From the NCBI RefSeq assembly GCF_025264685.1, contig NZ_CP073721.1, positions 2,409,001 through 2,473,000 on the forward strand: a DNA stretch of 64,000 nt, read 5' to 3'. Shown here one piece after another: positions 40,013-49,145 of the stretch. The notes below the pieces were generated by a model, which saw only the letters and a list, made by a program, of their open reading frames with translations, did no database searches and was not told the origin of the DNA. Source of the stretch: Dactylosporangium roseum. Lineage in GTDB: Bacteria; Actinomycetota; Actinomycetes; Mycobacteriales; Micromonosporaceae. The translations under genes and the position numbers were made by a program. Numbering within the stretch: the first letter of the stretch is position 1; every line of letters begins with the position of its first letter.

Positions 40013-40843
40013 TCACCGTAGTGCGTCCACGTCCACCCTCGGCAGCTCGGCGGGGTACCCGGCCGGGGACGCCGGTGGGGCCTCGCGCTCCGGCTTCGGC
40101 ACCTTCTCGTCCAGGAAGCGCAGCAGCTCGACGGGGAACGGCAGCACCAGGGTGGAGTTCTTCTCCGCGGCCACCTCGACCACCGTCTCGAGCAGACGCA
40201 ACTGCAAGGCCGTCGGGGTCGACGCCATCGTCGAGGCCGCGTCGGCGAGCTTGTGCGACGCCTGGAGCTCGCCGTCGGCGGTGATGATCCGGGCGCGCCG
40301 CTCGCGCTCCGCCTCGGCCTGGCGGGACATCGAGCGCTTCATCGACTCGGGCAGCGAGACGTCCTTGATCTCGACGCGGTCGATGTGGACGCCCCACTCG
40401 ATCGCCGGGCTGTCGATCATCACCTCGAGGCCCTGGTTGAGCCGCTCGCGGTTGGTCAGCAACTCGTCGAGGTCGCTCTTGCCGATGATCGACCGCAGCG
40501 AGGTCTGCGCGACCTGAAGGACGGCGAACATGTAGTCCTGCACGTTGACCGCCGCGCGGATCGGGTCGGTGACCCGGAAGTACACCACCGCGTCCACCTT
40601 GACGGTGACGTTGTCCCGGGTGATGCCGTCCTGTGCCGGTACCGGCATCGTGACGATCTGCAGGTTCACCCTCTGCATGCGGTCGAGCACCGGCACGATC
40701 ATCGCCAGGCCCGGCCCGCGGGTGTGGTCGCGCAGGCGTCCGCACCGGAAGACCAGCCCGCGTTCGTACTGCCGGACGATCCGCACACTGCCCAGGAGGG
40801 CGGACACCGCCAGGACGATCAGGACGATGAGGACCGGTTCCAT
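40013..40843 (-). CDS. SPFH-domain (slipin/stomatin-like) protein
   Basis: A 276-residue protein: N-terminal hydrophobic anchor (VLIVLIVLAVSALLGSV), then a band-7/SPFH domain (RQYERGLVFRCGRLRDHTRG; MPVPAQDGITRDNVTVKVDA; WGVHIDRVEIKDVSLPESMK) and a coiled-coil rich in Ala/Glu/Arg. Prokaryotic slipins often pair with an NfeD protease gene; none is adjacent here. ATG 40843 is at the hydrophobic anchor. Probably organises membrane microdomains. Confidence 0.92.
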   Translation of the reverse strand: MEPVLIVLIVLAVSALLGSVRIVRQYERGLVFRCGRLRDHTRGPGLAMIVPVLDRMQRVNLQIVTMPVPAQDGITRDNVTVKVDAVVYFRVTDPIRAAVNVQDYMFAVLQVAQTSLRSIIGKSDLDELLTNRERLNQGLEVMIDSPAIEWGVHIDRVEIKDVSLPESMKRSMSRQAEAERERRARIITADGELQASHKLADAASTMASTPTALQLRLLETVVEVAAEKNSTLVLPFPVELLRFLDEKVPKPEREAPPASPAGYPAELPRVDVDALR

Positions 40844-40978
40844 GACGCCCCCCGCACGGGAGTGTTCCTCCGCCAGCACATCCACGCTACTGCGGAACCG
40901 GCCCGGCGGGGGTGAGTCCCCGGGTGAGGCCGCGCGACGCGGCGTCCGACCCGGGCACACGACCGGCCGTCCGGCACA

Positions 40979-42313
40979 TCAGGCGGGGCTGCCGCTCAGG
41001 GCCGCGAGGGCGGCCGGTATGCCGTCGGCGATACGGTCGAGATCCGGCACGGCGCGGTCGTCGGCGTGCAGTCCGATGTGGACCGACTCCCGGTAGGTCG
41101 ACAGCGCGATGCCGAGCGCCTGCCCGTGGGCCAGGGGAGCGATCGGGTACACGTGCCGCAGCGGCGCGCCGGCGAGGGTCATCGGCCGCGCGGGGATCGG
41201 CACGTTCGTGATGGTCGTGTCGAACAGCAGCGGGCCGGCCCGGCGCAGGAGCGGGACGGTGAGGCGCTGCGCCGGAGCCGGCATCCGGTCGGCGAGGACC
41301 GGGAACGCGCCCGGCCCGCGGGAGAAGCCGGCGGCCTTGTTGCGGTCCATCGTGGTCCGCACGGTGCGCAGCGCGGTGACCGGATCCGGCTGCTCGATCG
41401 GCAGGTCGCAGAGGTAGCCGGAGAGCACGTTGTGCCGCTTCGGCCCGGTGGTCCGGCTGCGCCGGCTGACGGGGATGAACGCCCGGATGCCGAGCCGCTC
41501 CGGGCACTGGTCGTTGGCGGTGAGCCACTGCCGGAAGGCCCCGGTGACGACGGCCAGCAGGACGTCGTGCTCGGTGCCGCCGTGCAGCCGCCGCACCCGC
41601 CGTACGTCGCGGGTGTCGAGCCGGACGAGCACGAGCCGGCGTGCCGTCGCAGAAGGACGGGCGTGGTCGACCGCCGACGGCAGCAGCGCGGCGAGCCGTA
41701 CGTGCGACAGCACGGACGTGGCGATGCCGACGCTCCCGGCGACGGTTTCGGCGGCCTGGCCGAGCGCGCGGGCGAGCCGCACGGCGCCGCCGGCCGCGCC
41801 GTCGAGCGCGGGAGCGTCCGCGGGCTCGGGCCGCGCGGGCCCGCCGTCCGTGCGGCCGTCCATCAGGCGGAGGCCGAGTTCGACCGTGCGCAACCCGTCC
41901 GCCATCGCATGATGCAGCTTCACCAGCACGGCGAAACGACCCTCGGACAGGCCCGTCAGCAGGTGCAACTGCCACAGCGGACGGTCGAGGTCGAGCGGCT
42001 CGGCCATCAGCTCGCCGGCGACCGCCGCCATCGCCGTGCCCCGCCGCAGGCGGTGGACGTGCAGGTGCCGGGACATCTCGAACGCCGGATCCGGGGCCCA
42101 GGCCGCGCCGCCCGGCGGCAGCCACGTGGTGCGGACCCGCTGCCGCATGGCGGGGATCCGCGCGACGCGCTCGCCGAGCAGTGCCGCCAGCCGGCCGGGC
42201 GGCACCCGTTCCCGGGGGTGGAAGACGGCCAGGGCGCCCAGATGCATGGGAGCACCAGGCGATTCCAGCCGAAGAAAGGCGGTATCGAGGGGGCTCAACC
42301 GTTCGTCATCCAC
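40979..42313 (-). CDS. Wax ester synthase/diacylglycerol acyltransferase
   Basis: A 444-residue WS/DGAT-family O-acyltransferase. The N-terminus is LSPLDTAFLRLESPGAPMHL and the active-site motif HHAMADG lies in VLVKLHHAMADGLRTVEL. Later blocks include PVSRRSRTTGPKRHNVLSGY, typical of the family, and a C-terminal TNVPIPARP-like segment. It makes triacylglycerol or wax esters from acyl-CoA for storage. The start is probably GTG 42313 with GGAG 8 nt upstream; GTG 42322 is possible. It is divergent from the CapA-like gene. Family members are often induced in dormancy or hypoxia; no such site was recognised here. Confidence 0.92.
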   Translation of the reverse strand: MDDERLSPLDTAFLRLESPGAPMHLGALAVFHPRERVPPGRLAALLGERVARIPAMRQRVRTTWLPPGGAAWAPDPAFEMSRHLHVHRLRRGTAMAAVAGELMAEPLDLDRPLWQLHLLTGLSEGRFAVLVKLHHAMADGLRTVELGLRLMDGRTDGGPARPEPADAPALDGAAGGAVRLARALGQAAETVAGSVGIATSVLSHVRLAALLPSAVDHARPSATARRLVLVRLDTRDVRRVRRLHGGTEHDVLLAVVTGAFRQWLTANDQCPERLGIRAFIPVSRRSRTTGPKRHNVLSGYLCDLPIEQPDPVTALRTVRTTMDRNKAAGFSRGPGAFPVLADRMPAPAQRLTVPLLRRAGPLLFDTTITNVPIPARPMTLAGAPLRHVYPIAPLAHGQALGIALSTYRESVHIGLHADDRAVPDLDRIADGIPAALAALSGSPA

Positions 42314-42498
42314 TGACAGCACTCCATGCGACGCCCGGCAGGGGGACGGCGCGCCGGGAACCCGCCCGATGCGCGCCGTCCCTGAATGTCGCAAGTTCCA
42401 CCGGCTCATTCGATGCAGGTACGCCAAGGTCACCCCGCATTCGGCGTGAACCACCCGGGGTGAGCGACGGGCGCCGGCGCGATGGCTACGGTGAAACC

Positions 42499-43623
42499 GT
42501 GGGCGTACGGAACCGTCCGGTGACGGTGTTCCTCTGCGGCGACGTCATGACCGGTCGCGGCGTCGACCAGATCCTGCCGCATCCCGGTGACCCGCGGCTG
42601 TGGGAGCGGTACGCCGCCGACGCGCTGACCTACGTCGAGCTCGCGGAGCGGGTCAACGGCCCCGTTCCCCGGCCCGTCGACTTCGCCTGGCCCTGGGGCG
42701 ACGCCTTGCGTGTCCTCGACGACGTCGCGCCCGACGCGCGGGTGATCAACCTGGAGACGAGCGTCACCCGCAACGACGACGCGGCCCCCGGCAAGGCCGT
42801 GCACTACCGGATGGCCCCCGAGAACGTCCCGTGCCTGGCCGCCGCCCGGCCCGACGTCTGCGTCCTGGCCAACAACCACGTGCTCGACTTCGGCCGCCTC
42901 GGGCTCGCCGACACGCTCGGCGCGCTGGCGGGCGCGGGAATCGCGACGGCGGGCGCGGGGAGCACCGCGGCTGCGGCCGGGCGGCCGGCCGCCGTCGGGA
43001 TCGGTGGCGGCGGGCGCGTGCTCGTCCTGTCGTTCGGCGCGGAGTGCAGCGGCATCCCGCGGAGCTGGGCCGCGACCCGGGACGGGTCCGGCGTGCAACT
43101 GCTGCCCGACCTTTCCCTGGCGACCGCCGCCGCGGTCGGCGAGCGCGCGCGCCGGGTGAGACGGCCGGGCGACGTCGTCGTGGCCTCCGTCCACTGGGGC
43201 TCGAACTGGGGGTACGAGGTGTCGCGCCGGCACGTCGACTTCGCGCACCGGCTCGTCGACGCCGGCGTCGACATCGTGCACGGGCACTCCGCGCACCACC
43301 CCCGGCCGATCGAGGTGTACCGGGGCAGGCTCGTCCTTTACGGCTGCGGCGACACGATCGACGACTACGAGGGCATCACCGGCCACGAGGAGTTCCGCGA
43401 CGACCTGCGCCTGCTGTACTTCGCCACGGTGGAACCGGGCACCGGGCGGTTGGCCGGGCTGCGGATGGCCCCGCTGCGGGCCCGCCGGATGCGCCTGCAC
43501 GACGCCTCGGCCGGGGACGCCGAACTCCTGCGGAGCGTCCTCGGCACGATCAGCCGCCGGTTCGGGACACGGGTCGACCTGCGCGACGACGGCATGCTCC
43601 ACCTGCGCGTCGCCGGCGAGTGA
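42499..43623 (+). CDS. CapA/PgsA-type metallophosphatase-like protein
   Basis: A 374-residue protein of the bacterial capsule synthesis CapA/PGA_cap family. Motifs include FLCGDVMTGRGVDQ (metal-binding Asp), VINLETSVT, VCVLANNHVLDFG (Asn-His), VVASVHWGSNWGYEV and GHSAHHPRPIEVYRG. These are the calcineurin-like metal sites. No signal peptide is visible, unlike membrane-anchored CapA, so it may act in the cytoplasm on poly-gamma-glutamate-like or other substrates. GTG 42499 is chosen; GTG 42520 is possible. Divergent from the WS/DGAT gene. Confidence 0.88.
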   Translation: MGVRNRPVTVFLCGDVMTGRGVDQILPHPGDPRLWERYAADALTYVELAERVNGPVPRPVDFAWPWGDALRVLDDVAPDARVINLETSVTRNDDAAPGKAVHYRMAPENVPCLAAARPDVCVLANNHVLDFGRLGLADTLGALAGAGIATAGAGSTAAAAGRPAAVGIGGGGRVLVLSFGAECSGIPRSWAATRDGSGVQLLPDLSLATAAAVGERARRVRRPGDVVVASVHWGSNWGYEVSRRHVDFAHRLVDAGVDIVHGHSAHHPRPIEVYRGRLVLYGCGDTIDDYEGITGHEEFRDDLRLLYFATVEPGTGRLAGLRMAPLRARRMRLHDASAGDAELLRSVLGTISRRFGTRVDLRDDGMLHLRVAGE

Positions 43624-43740
43624 CCGTGAAGGTGGTTGCCGCGCCGTCCGTCGGCGGCGGGCGGGTGGGTTCCGCCTGCGGCGTCGTAGCGTTGCCAGGA
43701 GGTACCGCGGCCCGGCCAGGGGCGCCGGAAGGAGGACATC

Positions 43741-44394
43741 ATGGTCTTCGAGAAGGTGAAGGAGTCCGCCAAGCGCGGCCTGGAGCAGGGCCGGTCGCGC
43801 ATCGAGGAGACGCGGGCGGTCCGGCAGCGGAACAGGCTGCTGCAGGAGCTCGGCGAGGCGTACTACGCCGAACACAGCGGCAAGGCGGCACCCGAGGCCG
43901 TGGCCGGGAAGCTGGAGGCCCTCAACGAGCACGAACGGTCGCAGCGCGAACTCCAGGCGAGCCGTGTCGAGCGGGGCCGCCGGGCGCGGGACATCATGCA
44001 CCCGGGCGCCGAGTGCATCGGTGAGCACGAGAACATCACGAGCGCCGCGCGGAAGATGCGCGAGCTCAACGTGGGCTCGCTGCCCGTCTGCGGTGCGGAG
44101 GACCGGCTGCACGGCATCGTCACCGACCGCGACATCATCGTGAAGAGCATCGCCGACGGCCGGGATCCCAACGAGGTCAAGGTGCGCGATCTCGCCCAGG
44201 GCTCGGTGGTGTGGGTGGACGGCGACGCCGGACTCGACGAGGTGCTGCGCCGGATGGAGGACCATCAGATCAAGCGGCTGCCGGTCATCGAGAACCACCG
44301 GCTGGTCGGCATGATCAGCGAGCAGGATCTCGCGCGCAACCTCGACGAGCACCGGCTCGCCGAGTTCGTCGAGAAGGTGTACGCGACACCGTGA
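43741..44394 (+). CDS. Coiled-coil plus twin-CBS-domain protein
   Basis: A 217-residue protein. The N-terminal 80 residues form charged helices (EKVKESAKRGLEQGRSRIEE; NRLLQELGEAYYAEHSG). Two CBS domains follow: RARDIMHPGAECIGEHENIT with LPVCGAEDRLHGIVTDRDII, then VRDLAQGSVVWVDGDAGLDE with IKRLPVIENHRLVGMISEQD. CBS pairs bind adenine nucleotides or SAM and act as energy sensors. AAGGAGG precedes ATG 43741. The downstream PEBP gene starts inside its stop (GTGA). Confidence 0.92.
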   Translation: MVFEKVKESAKRGLEQGRSRIEETRAVRQRNRLLQELGEAYYAEHSGKAAPEAVAGKLEALNEHERSQRELQASRVERGRRARDIMHPGAECIGEHENITSAARKMRELNVGSLPVCGAEDRLHGIVTDRDIIVKSIADGRDPNEVKVRDLAQGSVVWVDGDAGLDEVLRRMEDHQIKRLPVIENHRLVGMISEQDLARNLDEHRLAEFVEKVYATP

Positions 44395-44840
44395 CGCTCA
44401 CCGTCTCCAGCCCGGTCTTCGCCGAGGCGGCAGAGATACCGCGGCGCTTCACCTGCGAGGGCGCCGACGTCTCGCCGCCGCTCGGCATCACCGGGCTGCC
44501 GGCGGGCACCGCGGAGGTCGCGCTGCTCGTCGAAGACCCCGACGCCCCCGGCGGGACCTTCACCCACTGGGTCATGTGGGGCATCGGCCCCGACCGGGCG
44601 GGCATCGGGGAGGGCGAGGTGCCGCCGGGCGCCGCCCAGGGCCGCAACGACTTCGGCCAGGAGGCCTACGGCGGCCCCTGCCCGCCGCGCGGCCGGTCCC
44701 ACCGGTACACGTTCGAGGTGCTCGCCCTGGCCGAGCCGCTCGGCCTCGCCCCAGGCGCCTCGGCCGGCGACCTGCGGCGGGCCGCGGCGGGCAAGGTGCT
44801 CGACTCCGGCCGCCTCACCGGCCGGTACCGGCGCCACTGA
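44391..44840 (+). CDS. YbhB/YbcL-type PEBP protein
   Basis: A 149-residue phosphatidylethanolamine-binding-fold protein (Raf-kinase-inhibitor-like). It has RRFTCEGADVSPPLGITGLP, ALLVEDPDAPGGTFTHWVMW, YGGPCPPRGRSHRYTFEVLA and a C-terminal KVLDSGRLTGRYRRH. The DPDAP and GPCPP-G-HRY ligand-pocket motifs are intact. GTG 44391 overlaps the CBS gene by 4 nt. The cellular role of bacterial family members is uncertain. Confidence 0.95.
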   Translation: MTLTVSSPVFAEAAEIPRRFTCEGADVSPPLGITGLPAGTAEVALLVEDPDAPGGTFTHWVMWGIGPDRAGIGEGEVPPGAAQGRNDFGQEAYGGPCPPRGRSHRYTFEVLALAEPLGLAPGASAGDLRRAAAGKVLDSGRLTGRYRRH

Positions 44841-44978
44841 CACCCGCGAGGAAGGCTGGGTTTTCCCTCGCCCGGCCCTCGTTCCGTCCCTCGCGTACAG
44901 CCGCGGGAGCGTCTCGCGGGCCCACCTCCCGATAGCCTTCCCATCGACGCAGTCAAACTGATCGATGGGGAGGCCGAC

Positions 44979-46388
44979 ATGTCACGCTTGCGGCGTGCAC
45001 TGTTGTCGATCGCACTACTCGTCGGGCTGGTCGGCGCGGTCGGGGTCACGAGCCCCGCCGTTGCCGCCGAGACCGACATCCTGAAGCGGCTCCAGGCGCT
45101 GCCGGGGCTGACCGTCCTGGAGGAGCGACCGGTCGCCGCGCCGTACCGCTTCTTCATCCTGAGCATCGCGCAGCCGGTCGACCACAACCGTCCCGAGACC
45201 GGCACCTTCCAGCAGCGGTTCACCCTGCTGCACCGGGGCACCGACCGGCCGATGGTGCTGCACACCACCGGCTACAACGTGCCGGCGTACGCGTTCCGGT
45301 CCGAGCCGACCCGGCTGATCGACGGCAACCAGATCTCCGTCGAGCAGCGCTTCTTCACTCCGTCGCGGCCCGAGCCGGCCGACTGGTCGAAGCTGACGAT
45401 CCAGCAGGCCGCCGCCGACCACCACCGCATCGTCACCGCGCTCAAGCGGATCTACGCCCAGAAGTGGATCTCGACCGGGGCGAGCAAGGGTGGCATGACC
45501 TCGATCTACCACCGCAGGTTCTACCCCGACGACGTCGACGGCACGGTCGCCTACGTCGCGCCGCAGGACGTCGTCAACGCCGAGGACTCCGCCTACGACC
45601 GGTTCTTCACCGCGGTCGGCACCGCGCAGTGCCGGGCGGCGCTCGACGCCGTGCAGGTCGAGGCGCTGCGGCGGCGGACCGAGCTCGTCGCCCGCTACCA
45701 GGCGTGGGCCACGGGGAACGGCCGCACGTTCGGCATCGTGGGCAGCGCCGACCGGGCCTTCGAGTTCATGGTCAACGGCACGACGTGGGCGTTCTGGCAG
45801 TACAGCCTGGAGAGCGACTGCGCCGGTGTGCCGCCCGCGACCGCGTCCAGCGACGACATCTGGGCCTGGCTGGACCTGACCTCCGGCCTGGACTCGAGCA
45901 CCGACCAGGGCGTGACGCCCTACGTCCCGTACTACTTCCAGGCGTCGTACCAGCTCGGCTACCCGGTGGTCGAACTGCCGCACCTGGCGCGCCTGCAGCA
46001 CTACCGCGGCCAGGACCGGGCACCGTCGTACATCCCCAAGGAGATCGTGCCGCGCTTCCAGCCCTTCGCGATGGACGACATCGACGTCTGGGTCAAGCTC
46101 TTCGGCCGCCGGCTGCTGTTCGTGTACGGCCAGAACGACCCGTGGGGCGCCGAGCCGTTCCGCCTGGGCCCCGGCACCAGGGACTCGCTGACCTACACCG
46201 CGGCGGGCGCCAACCACGGCGCGAACATCAGCCGCCTGACGGCCGAGGAGGCGGCCACCGCGACGGCGGCGCTGCGGCGCTGGGCCGCCGTCACCGCCCC
46301 CACGGCGTTCAGCGCGTCGTCCGCTCCCGCGTACATCCCGTCGCTCGACGACCACAACCTGGCACTGGACCGCCGCTTCAACCGGTAG
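44979..46388 (+). CDS. Secreted S28-family tripeptidyl aminopeptidase
   Basis: A 469-residue secreted serine peptidase. Signal peptide: RLRRALLSIALLVGLVGAVG, with cleavage near AVAAE. The catalytic Ser is in STGASKGGMTS, the acid in FVYGQNDPWGAEP and the His in AGANHGANIS. The body (FILSIAQPVDHNRPETGTFQ; NGTTWAFWQYSL) matches actinobacterial PS-10/S28-type prolyl or tripeptidyl aminopeptidases. ATG 44979 precedes a standard signal. Extracellular peptide degradation is the likely role. Confidence 0.9.
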   Translation: MSRLRRALLSIALLVGLVGAVGVTSPAVAAETDILKRLQALPGLTVLEERPVAAPYRFFILSIAQPVDHNRPETGTFQQRFTLLHRGTDRPMVLHTTGYNVPAYAFRSEPTRLIDGNQISVEQRFFTPSRPEPADWSKLTIQQAAADHHRIVTALKRIYAQKWISTGASKGGMTSIYHRRFYPDDVDGTVAYVAPQDVVNAEDSAYDRFFTAVGTAQCRAALDAVQVEALRRRTELVARYQAWATGNGRTFGIVGSADRAFEFMVNGTTWAFWQYSLESDCAGVPPATASSDDIWAWLDLTSGLDSSTDQGVTPYVPYYFQASYQLGYPVVELPHLARLQHYRGQDRAPSYIPKEIVPRFQPFAMDDIDVWVKLFGRRLLFVYGQNDPWGAEPFRLGPGTRDSLTYTAAGANHGANISRLTAEEAATATAALRRWAAVTAPTAFSASSAPAYIPSLDDHNLALDRRFNR

Positions 46389-46404
46389 TCCCGGGCCTCG
46401 ACCG

Positions 46405-46439
46405 CCGGGCCCGTCCCGCCGCGCGCGGGGCGGGCCCGG
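46405..46439 (+). terminator. Terminator after the S28 peptidase gene
   Basis: A 15-bp stem CCGGGCCCGTCCCGC / GCGGGGCGGGCCCGG (one G-U wobble) with a 5-nt loop, 17 nt after the stop, followed by CCGTTTCC. Confidence 0.75.
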
Positions 46440-46462
46440 CCGTTTCCGCGGTAGGGTCCGGT

Positions 46463-47605
46463 GTGGCCGACGCACTCGGATCCCAGCGCGACCTCTTCGA
46501 CGTGCCGGAGGACGTCGCGTATTTCAACGCGGCCAGCCTGTCGCCGATGCTGCACGCGGTCCGGGAGGCCGGCGAGGCGGCGCTGCTGCGGCGGTCGCGG
46601 CCGTGGACGATCCGCGAGCCCGACTGGTTCACCGACGTCGAGCGACTGCGGTCGCTGTTCGGCCGGCTGGTCGGCACCGACGCCGAGGGCGTCGCCCTCG
46701 TGCCGGCGACCAGTTACGGCCTCGCCGTGGCCGCCGCCAACCTCCCGCTCGGCCCGGACGACCAGGTGCTCGTGCTCGCCGACGAATACCCGTCGGGCAT
46801 CCACACCTGGCGGCGGGCGGCCGGACCGGCCGGCGCGGCGATCCGGACCGTGACGCGCGAGGCCGGGCAGTCGTGGACCGACGCGATCCTCACCGCGATC
46901 GACGAGCGGGTGGCGATCGTGTCCGTGCCCAACGTGCACTGGACCGACGGCGGCCTGGTCGAGCTGGACCGGGTCGCGGCACGCACCCGCGAGGCCAGCG
47001 CGCGCCTGGTCGTCGACGTGAGCCAGTCCCTCGGTGTGATGCCGCTCGACGTCACCGAGCTCCGGCCCGACGTGGTCGTGTCGGTCGGCTACAAGTGGCT
47101 GCTGGGCCCGTTCGGCCGCGGGTACTTGTGGGTCGCGCCCGAGCACCGCGACGGCCGGCCCCTGGAGGAGAACTGGATTCTCCGGGCCGGCGCGCAGGAC
47201 TTCTCCCGGCTCGTCGACTACGGCGAGGACTACCTCCCCGGGGCCCGGCGGTTCGACCAGGGCGCCCGGACGCTCTTCGAGCTCACCCCGATGGCCGTCG
47301 CGGCGCTGGAGCAGGTCCTCGCCTGGGGCCCGCCGCGCATCGCCGCCGCGCTCGCCGGGATCACCGCCGGCCTCGCCACCCGCGTCGCCGCCGCGGGTGT
47401 CGGTGTGATCGCCACCGAGCCGCGCGGCCCGCACCTGCTGGGGCTCCGCGTGCCCGGCGGCAGCGCCGACCGGGTCGCCGCCGCCCTGCGCGAGGCGAAC
47501 TGTTTCGTGGCCCGCCGCGGCGAAGCCCTCCGCGTGGCGCCGCACGTGCACGTCACGCCCGCCGACGTCGACCGCCTCGTCACGACCTTGGTCGCCGCGC
47601 TCTGA
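46463..47605 (+). CDS. PLP-dependent class V aminotransferase
   Basis: A 380-residue fold-type I PLP enzyme of the class V (NifS/CsdA-like) family. It has FDVPEDVAYFNAASLSPMLH at the N-terminus, ALVPATSYGLAVAAANL, the cofactor Asp in ARLVVDVSQSLGVMPLDV and the Schiff-base Lys in VVSVGYKWLLGPFGRGYLWV. The lack of the cysteine-desulfurase Cys loop and the presence of NVHWTDGGLVELDRV make an aminotransferase or lyase (selenocysteine lyase-like group) more likely than sulfur transfer. GTG 46463 is assigned by homology; only a weak GTAGGG lies upstream. It lies close after a terminator. Confidence 0.85.
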   Translation: MADALGSQRDLFDVPEDVAYFNAASLSPMLHAVREAGEAALLRRSRPWTIREPDWFTDVERLRSLFGRLVGTDAEGVALVPATSYGLAVAAANLPLGPDDQVLVLADEYPSGIHTWRRAAGPAGAAIRTVTREAGQSWTDAILTAIDERVAIVSVPNVHWTDGGLVELDRVAARTREASARLVVDVSQSLGVMPLDVTELRPDVVVSVGYKWLLGPFGRGYLWVAPEHRDGRPLEENWILRAGAQDFSRLVDYGEDYLPGARRFDQGARTLFELTPMAVAALEQVLAWGPPRIAAALAGITAGLATRVAAAGVGVIATEPRGPHLLGLRVPGGSADRVAAALREANCFVARRGEALRVAPHVHVTPADVDRLVTTLVAAL

Positions 47606-47623
47606 CTCGCTCGTCACGCCGGG

Positions 47624-48286
47624 TCAGCCGCGCGCCGGCTCGGCGAGCGCGGCGGGATCGGCCTCCGCCGCGCGGCGCCGCGCCCGCCTGCTGTAGAGGA
47701 TCGTCCAGGTGACCAGGCCGGCGGTGACGGCATAGGGCAGGACGGCGGAGACGGCCACGGTCGCGCCGACCGTCAGCACCTCGGCCAGCTCGATGCGGAC
47801 CGCCGCCTCGGCGAGGAAGACCGCGCCCCACACCACGGTCAGCGTCCGCTGGGTGCGCCGGAACCCTCCGAACCGCCACAACCCGTCCCACCAGGCGACG
47901 CGCTCGGGGGAGCCGTCGGTGGCGAACTTGCGCCCGAAGTAGAACATCAACGGCCGGGGCGCCAGCAGGGATCCGAGCAGGACCAGGCCGAACAGTCCCG
48001 TGACGGCGGACTCCTTGAGCAGCACCAGGCGCTCGTCGTCGAGCAGGAGGGACGAGCCCACCCCGAGCGCGATGACGATCAGCGTGAGCACGCCGATCTC
48101 GTCGATCCGGCGCCGGACCGCCCACAGCACCCCGACCTCGACGACCGGCCAGACGGCGCTGACCGCCAGCGCGGACACCTCGCTCATGCCGCGGTCGGTC
48201 AACACCTGATAGGTCATGAGCGGCAACGCGACGTTGCAGACCAGGGTGGGACCCCAGTTGAGCAGGAGGCTTGCGAGCCGCCCCAT
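47624..48286 (-). CDS. VC0807-like multipass membrane protein
   Basis: A 220-residue protein with about six TM helices (LLLNWGPTLVCNVALPLMTY; LTLIVIALGVGSSLLLDDER; LFGLVLLGSLLAPRPLMFYF). A conserved motif FGRKFATDGSPERVAWWDGL lies in the cytoplasmic loop. This matches the VC0807 family of uncharacterised membrane proteins. ATG 48286 is fixed by GGGGAGG 5 nt upstream. It is divergent from the PaaX-like regulator, its probable controller. Confidence 0.8.
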   Translation of the reverse strand: MGRLASLLLNWGPTLVCNVALPLMTYQVLTDRGMSEVSALAVSAVWPVVEVGVLWAVRRRIDEIGVLTLIVIALGVGSSLLLDDERLVLLKESAVTGLFGLVLLGSLLAPRPLMFYFGRKFATDGSPERVAWWDGLWRFGGFRRTQRTLTVVWGAVFLAEAAVRIELAEVLTVGATVAVSAVLPYAVTAGLVTWTILYSRRARRRAAEADPAALAEPARG

Positions 48287-48311
48287 GACGACCTCCCCGA
48301 ATGAGTCGATT

Positions 48312-49145
48312 ATGCTCACGTACGTGCAGCGGATCGTATCATCTCAAGCCGGGGGACGGTCGGCGTCGCTCGTGCCGTTCCTCTTCGGCGTGGCCCAGCG
48401 CCCGGAGCTGCCCGGCGTCGGCCTGACCCGGCTGCTCGGGGACTTCGGCCTCACCGGGGCCGCCGCCCGTGCCCTGCTGCTGCGGATGCGCCAGGAAGGC
48501 AAGCTGGCGAGCGTGCGTCGGGGCCGGGGCGTCGGCTACCGTCTCGCGGGTGAGTACGGTCACCGGTTCGACCGGATCCGCCGCGCCGACCACACGCCAC
48601 CGCCGTCCTGGCCGGGCTCCTTCCACGCGGTGCTGTACCAGGTGCCGGAGTCTCGGCGGGCGTTCCGTGACGCCCTGCGCCGGGCCGCCGTCCACGCCGG
48701 TTACGGGCTGCTGCAGCAGGGCGTCCTGATCGCGCTGGAGGACCGCACCGGAGCGGTGGCGCCGCTCGCCGACCCGCCCGCCGACGCGGCGCTGTTCGTC
48801 ACGCGGCTCGCCATGGACGAGGCGGACGCCGCCCGCGCCGCCCGGCTGGCGTGGGACCTCGACGCGCTCGCCGGCACGTTCGCCGGGCACACCGAGTCGC
48901 TGCGCGCCGCCCTGCGCGACCAGACCGCCGCCGCGCCGGAGCCGGGCCCGGTCACGCTGCGCCGCTACGCGGAACTGCTCCGGACCCCGATGGTCGAGAG
49001 CCTGCGCAGCCCCCGGCTGCCGGCGGCACTGCTCCCGGCCGACTGGCCGCTGCCTGACCTCTGGCGCGCGATCCTGGAGGTGCAGCAGGTGTACGGCGCC
49101 CCCGCCGTGAGCTACGTCACCAGCGTGCTCGACGCCCCGCGCTGA
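48312..49145 (+). CDS. PaaX-like transcriptional regulator
   Basis: A 277-residue regulator. The N-terminal winged helix (ASLVPFLFGVAQRPELPGVG; LGDFGLTGAAARALLLRMRQ; RRGRGVGYRLAGEYGHRFDR) resembles the PaaX family. It is followed by the central WPGSFHAVLYQVPESRRAFR domain and a helical C-terminus. The start is uncertain: ATG 48312 is used, GTG 48324 is possible, and ATG 48285 would overlap the divergent gene. A 10-bp palindrome CACGTACGTG (48317-48326) sits at the start region and may be an autoregulatory operator. Confidence 0.75.
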   Translation: MLTYVQRIVSSQAGGRSASLVPFLFGVAQRPELPGVGLTRLLGDFGLTGAAARALLLRMRQEGKLASVRRGRGVGYRLAGEYGHRFDRIRRADHTPPPSWPGSFHAVLYQVPESRRAFRDALRRAAVHAGYGLLQQGVLIALEDRTGAVAPLADPPADAALFVTRLAMDEADAARAARLAWDLDALAGTFAGHTESLRAALRDQTAAAPEPGPVTLRRYAELLRTPMVESLRSPRLPAALLPADWPLPDLWRAILEVQQVYGAPAVSYVTSVLDAPR

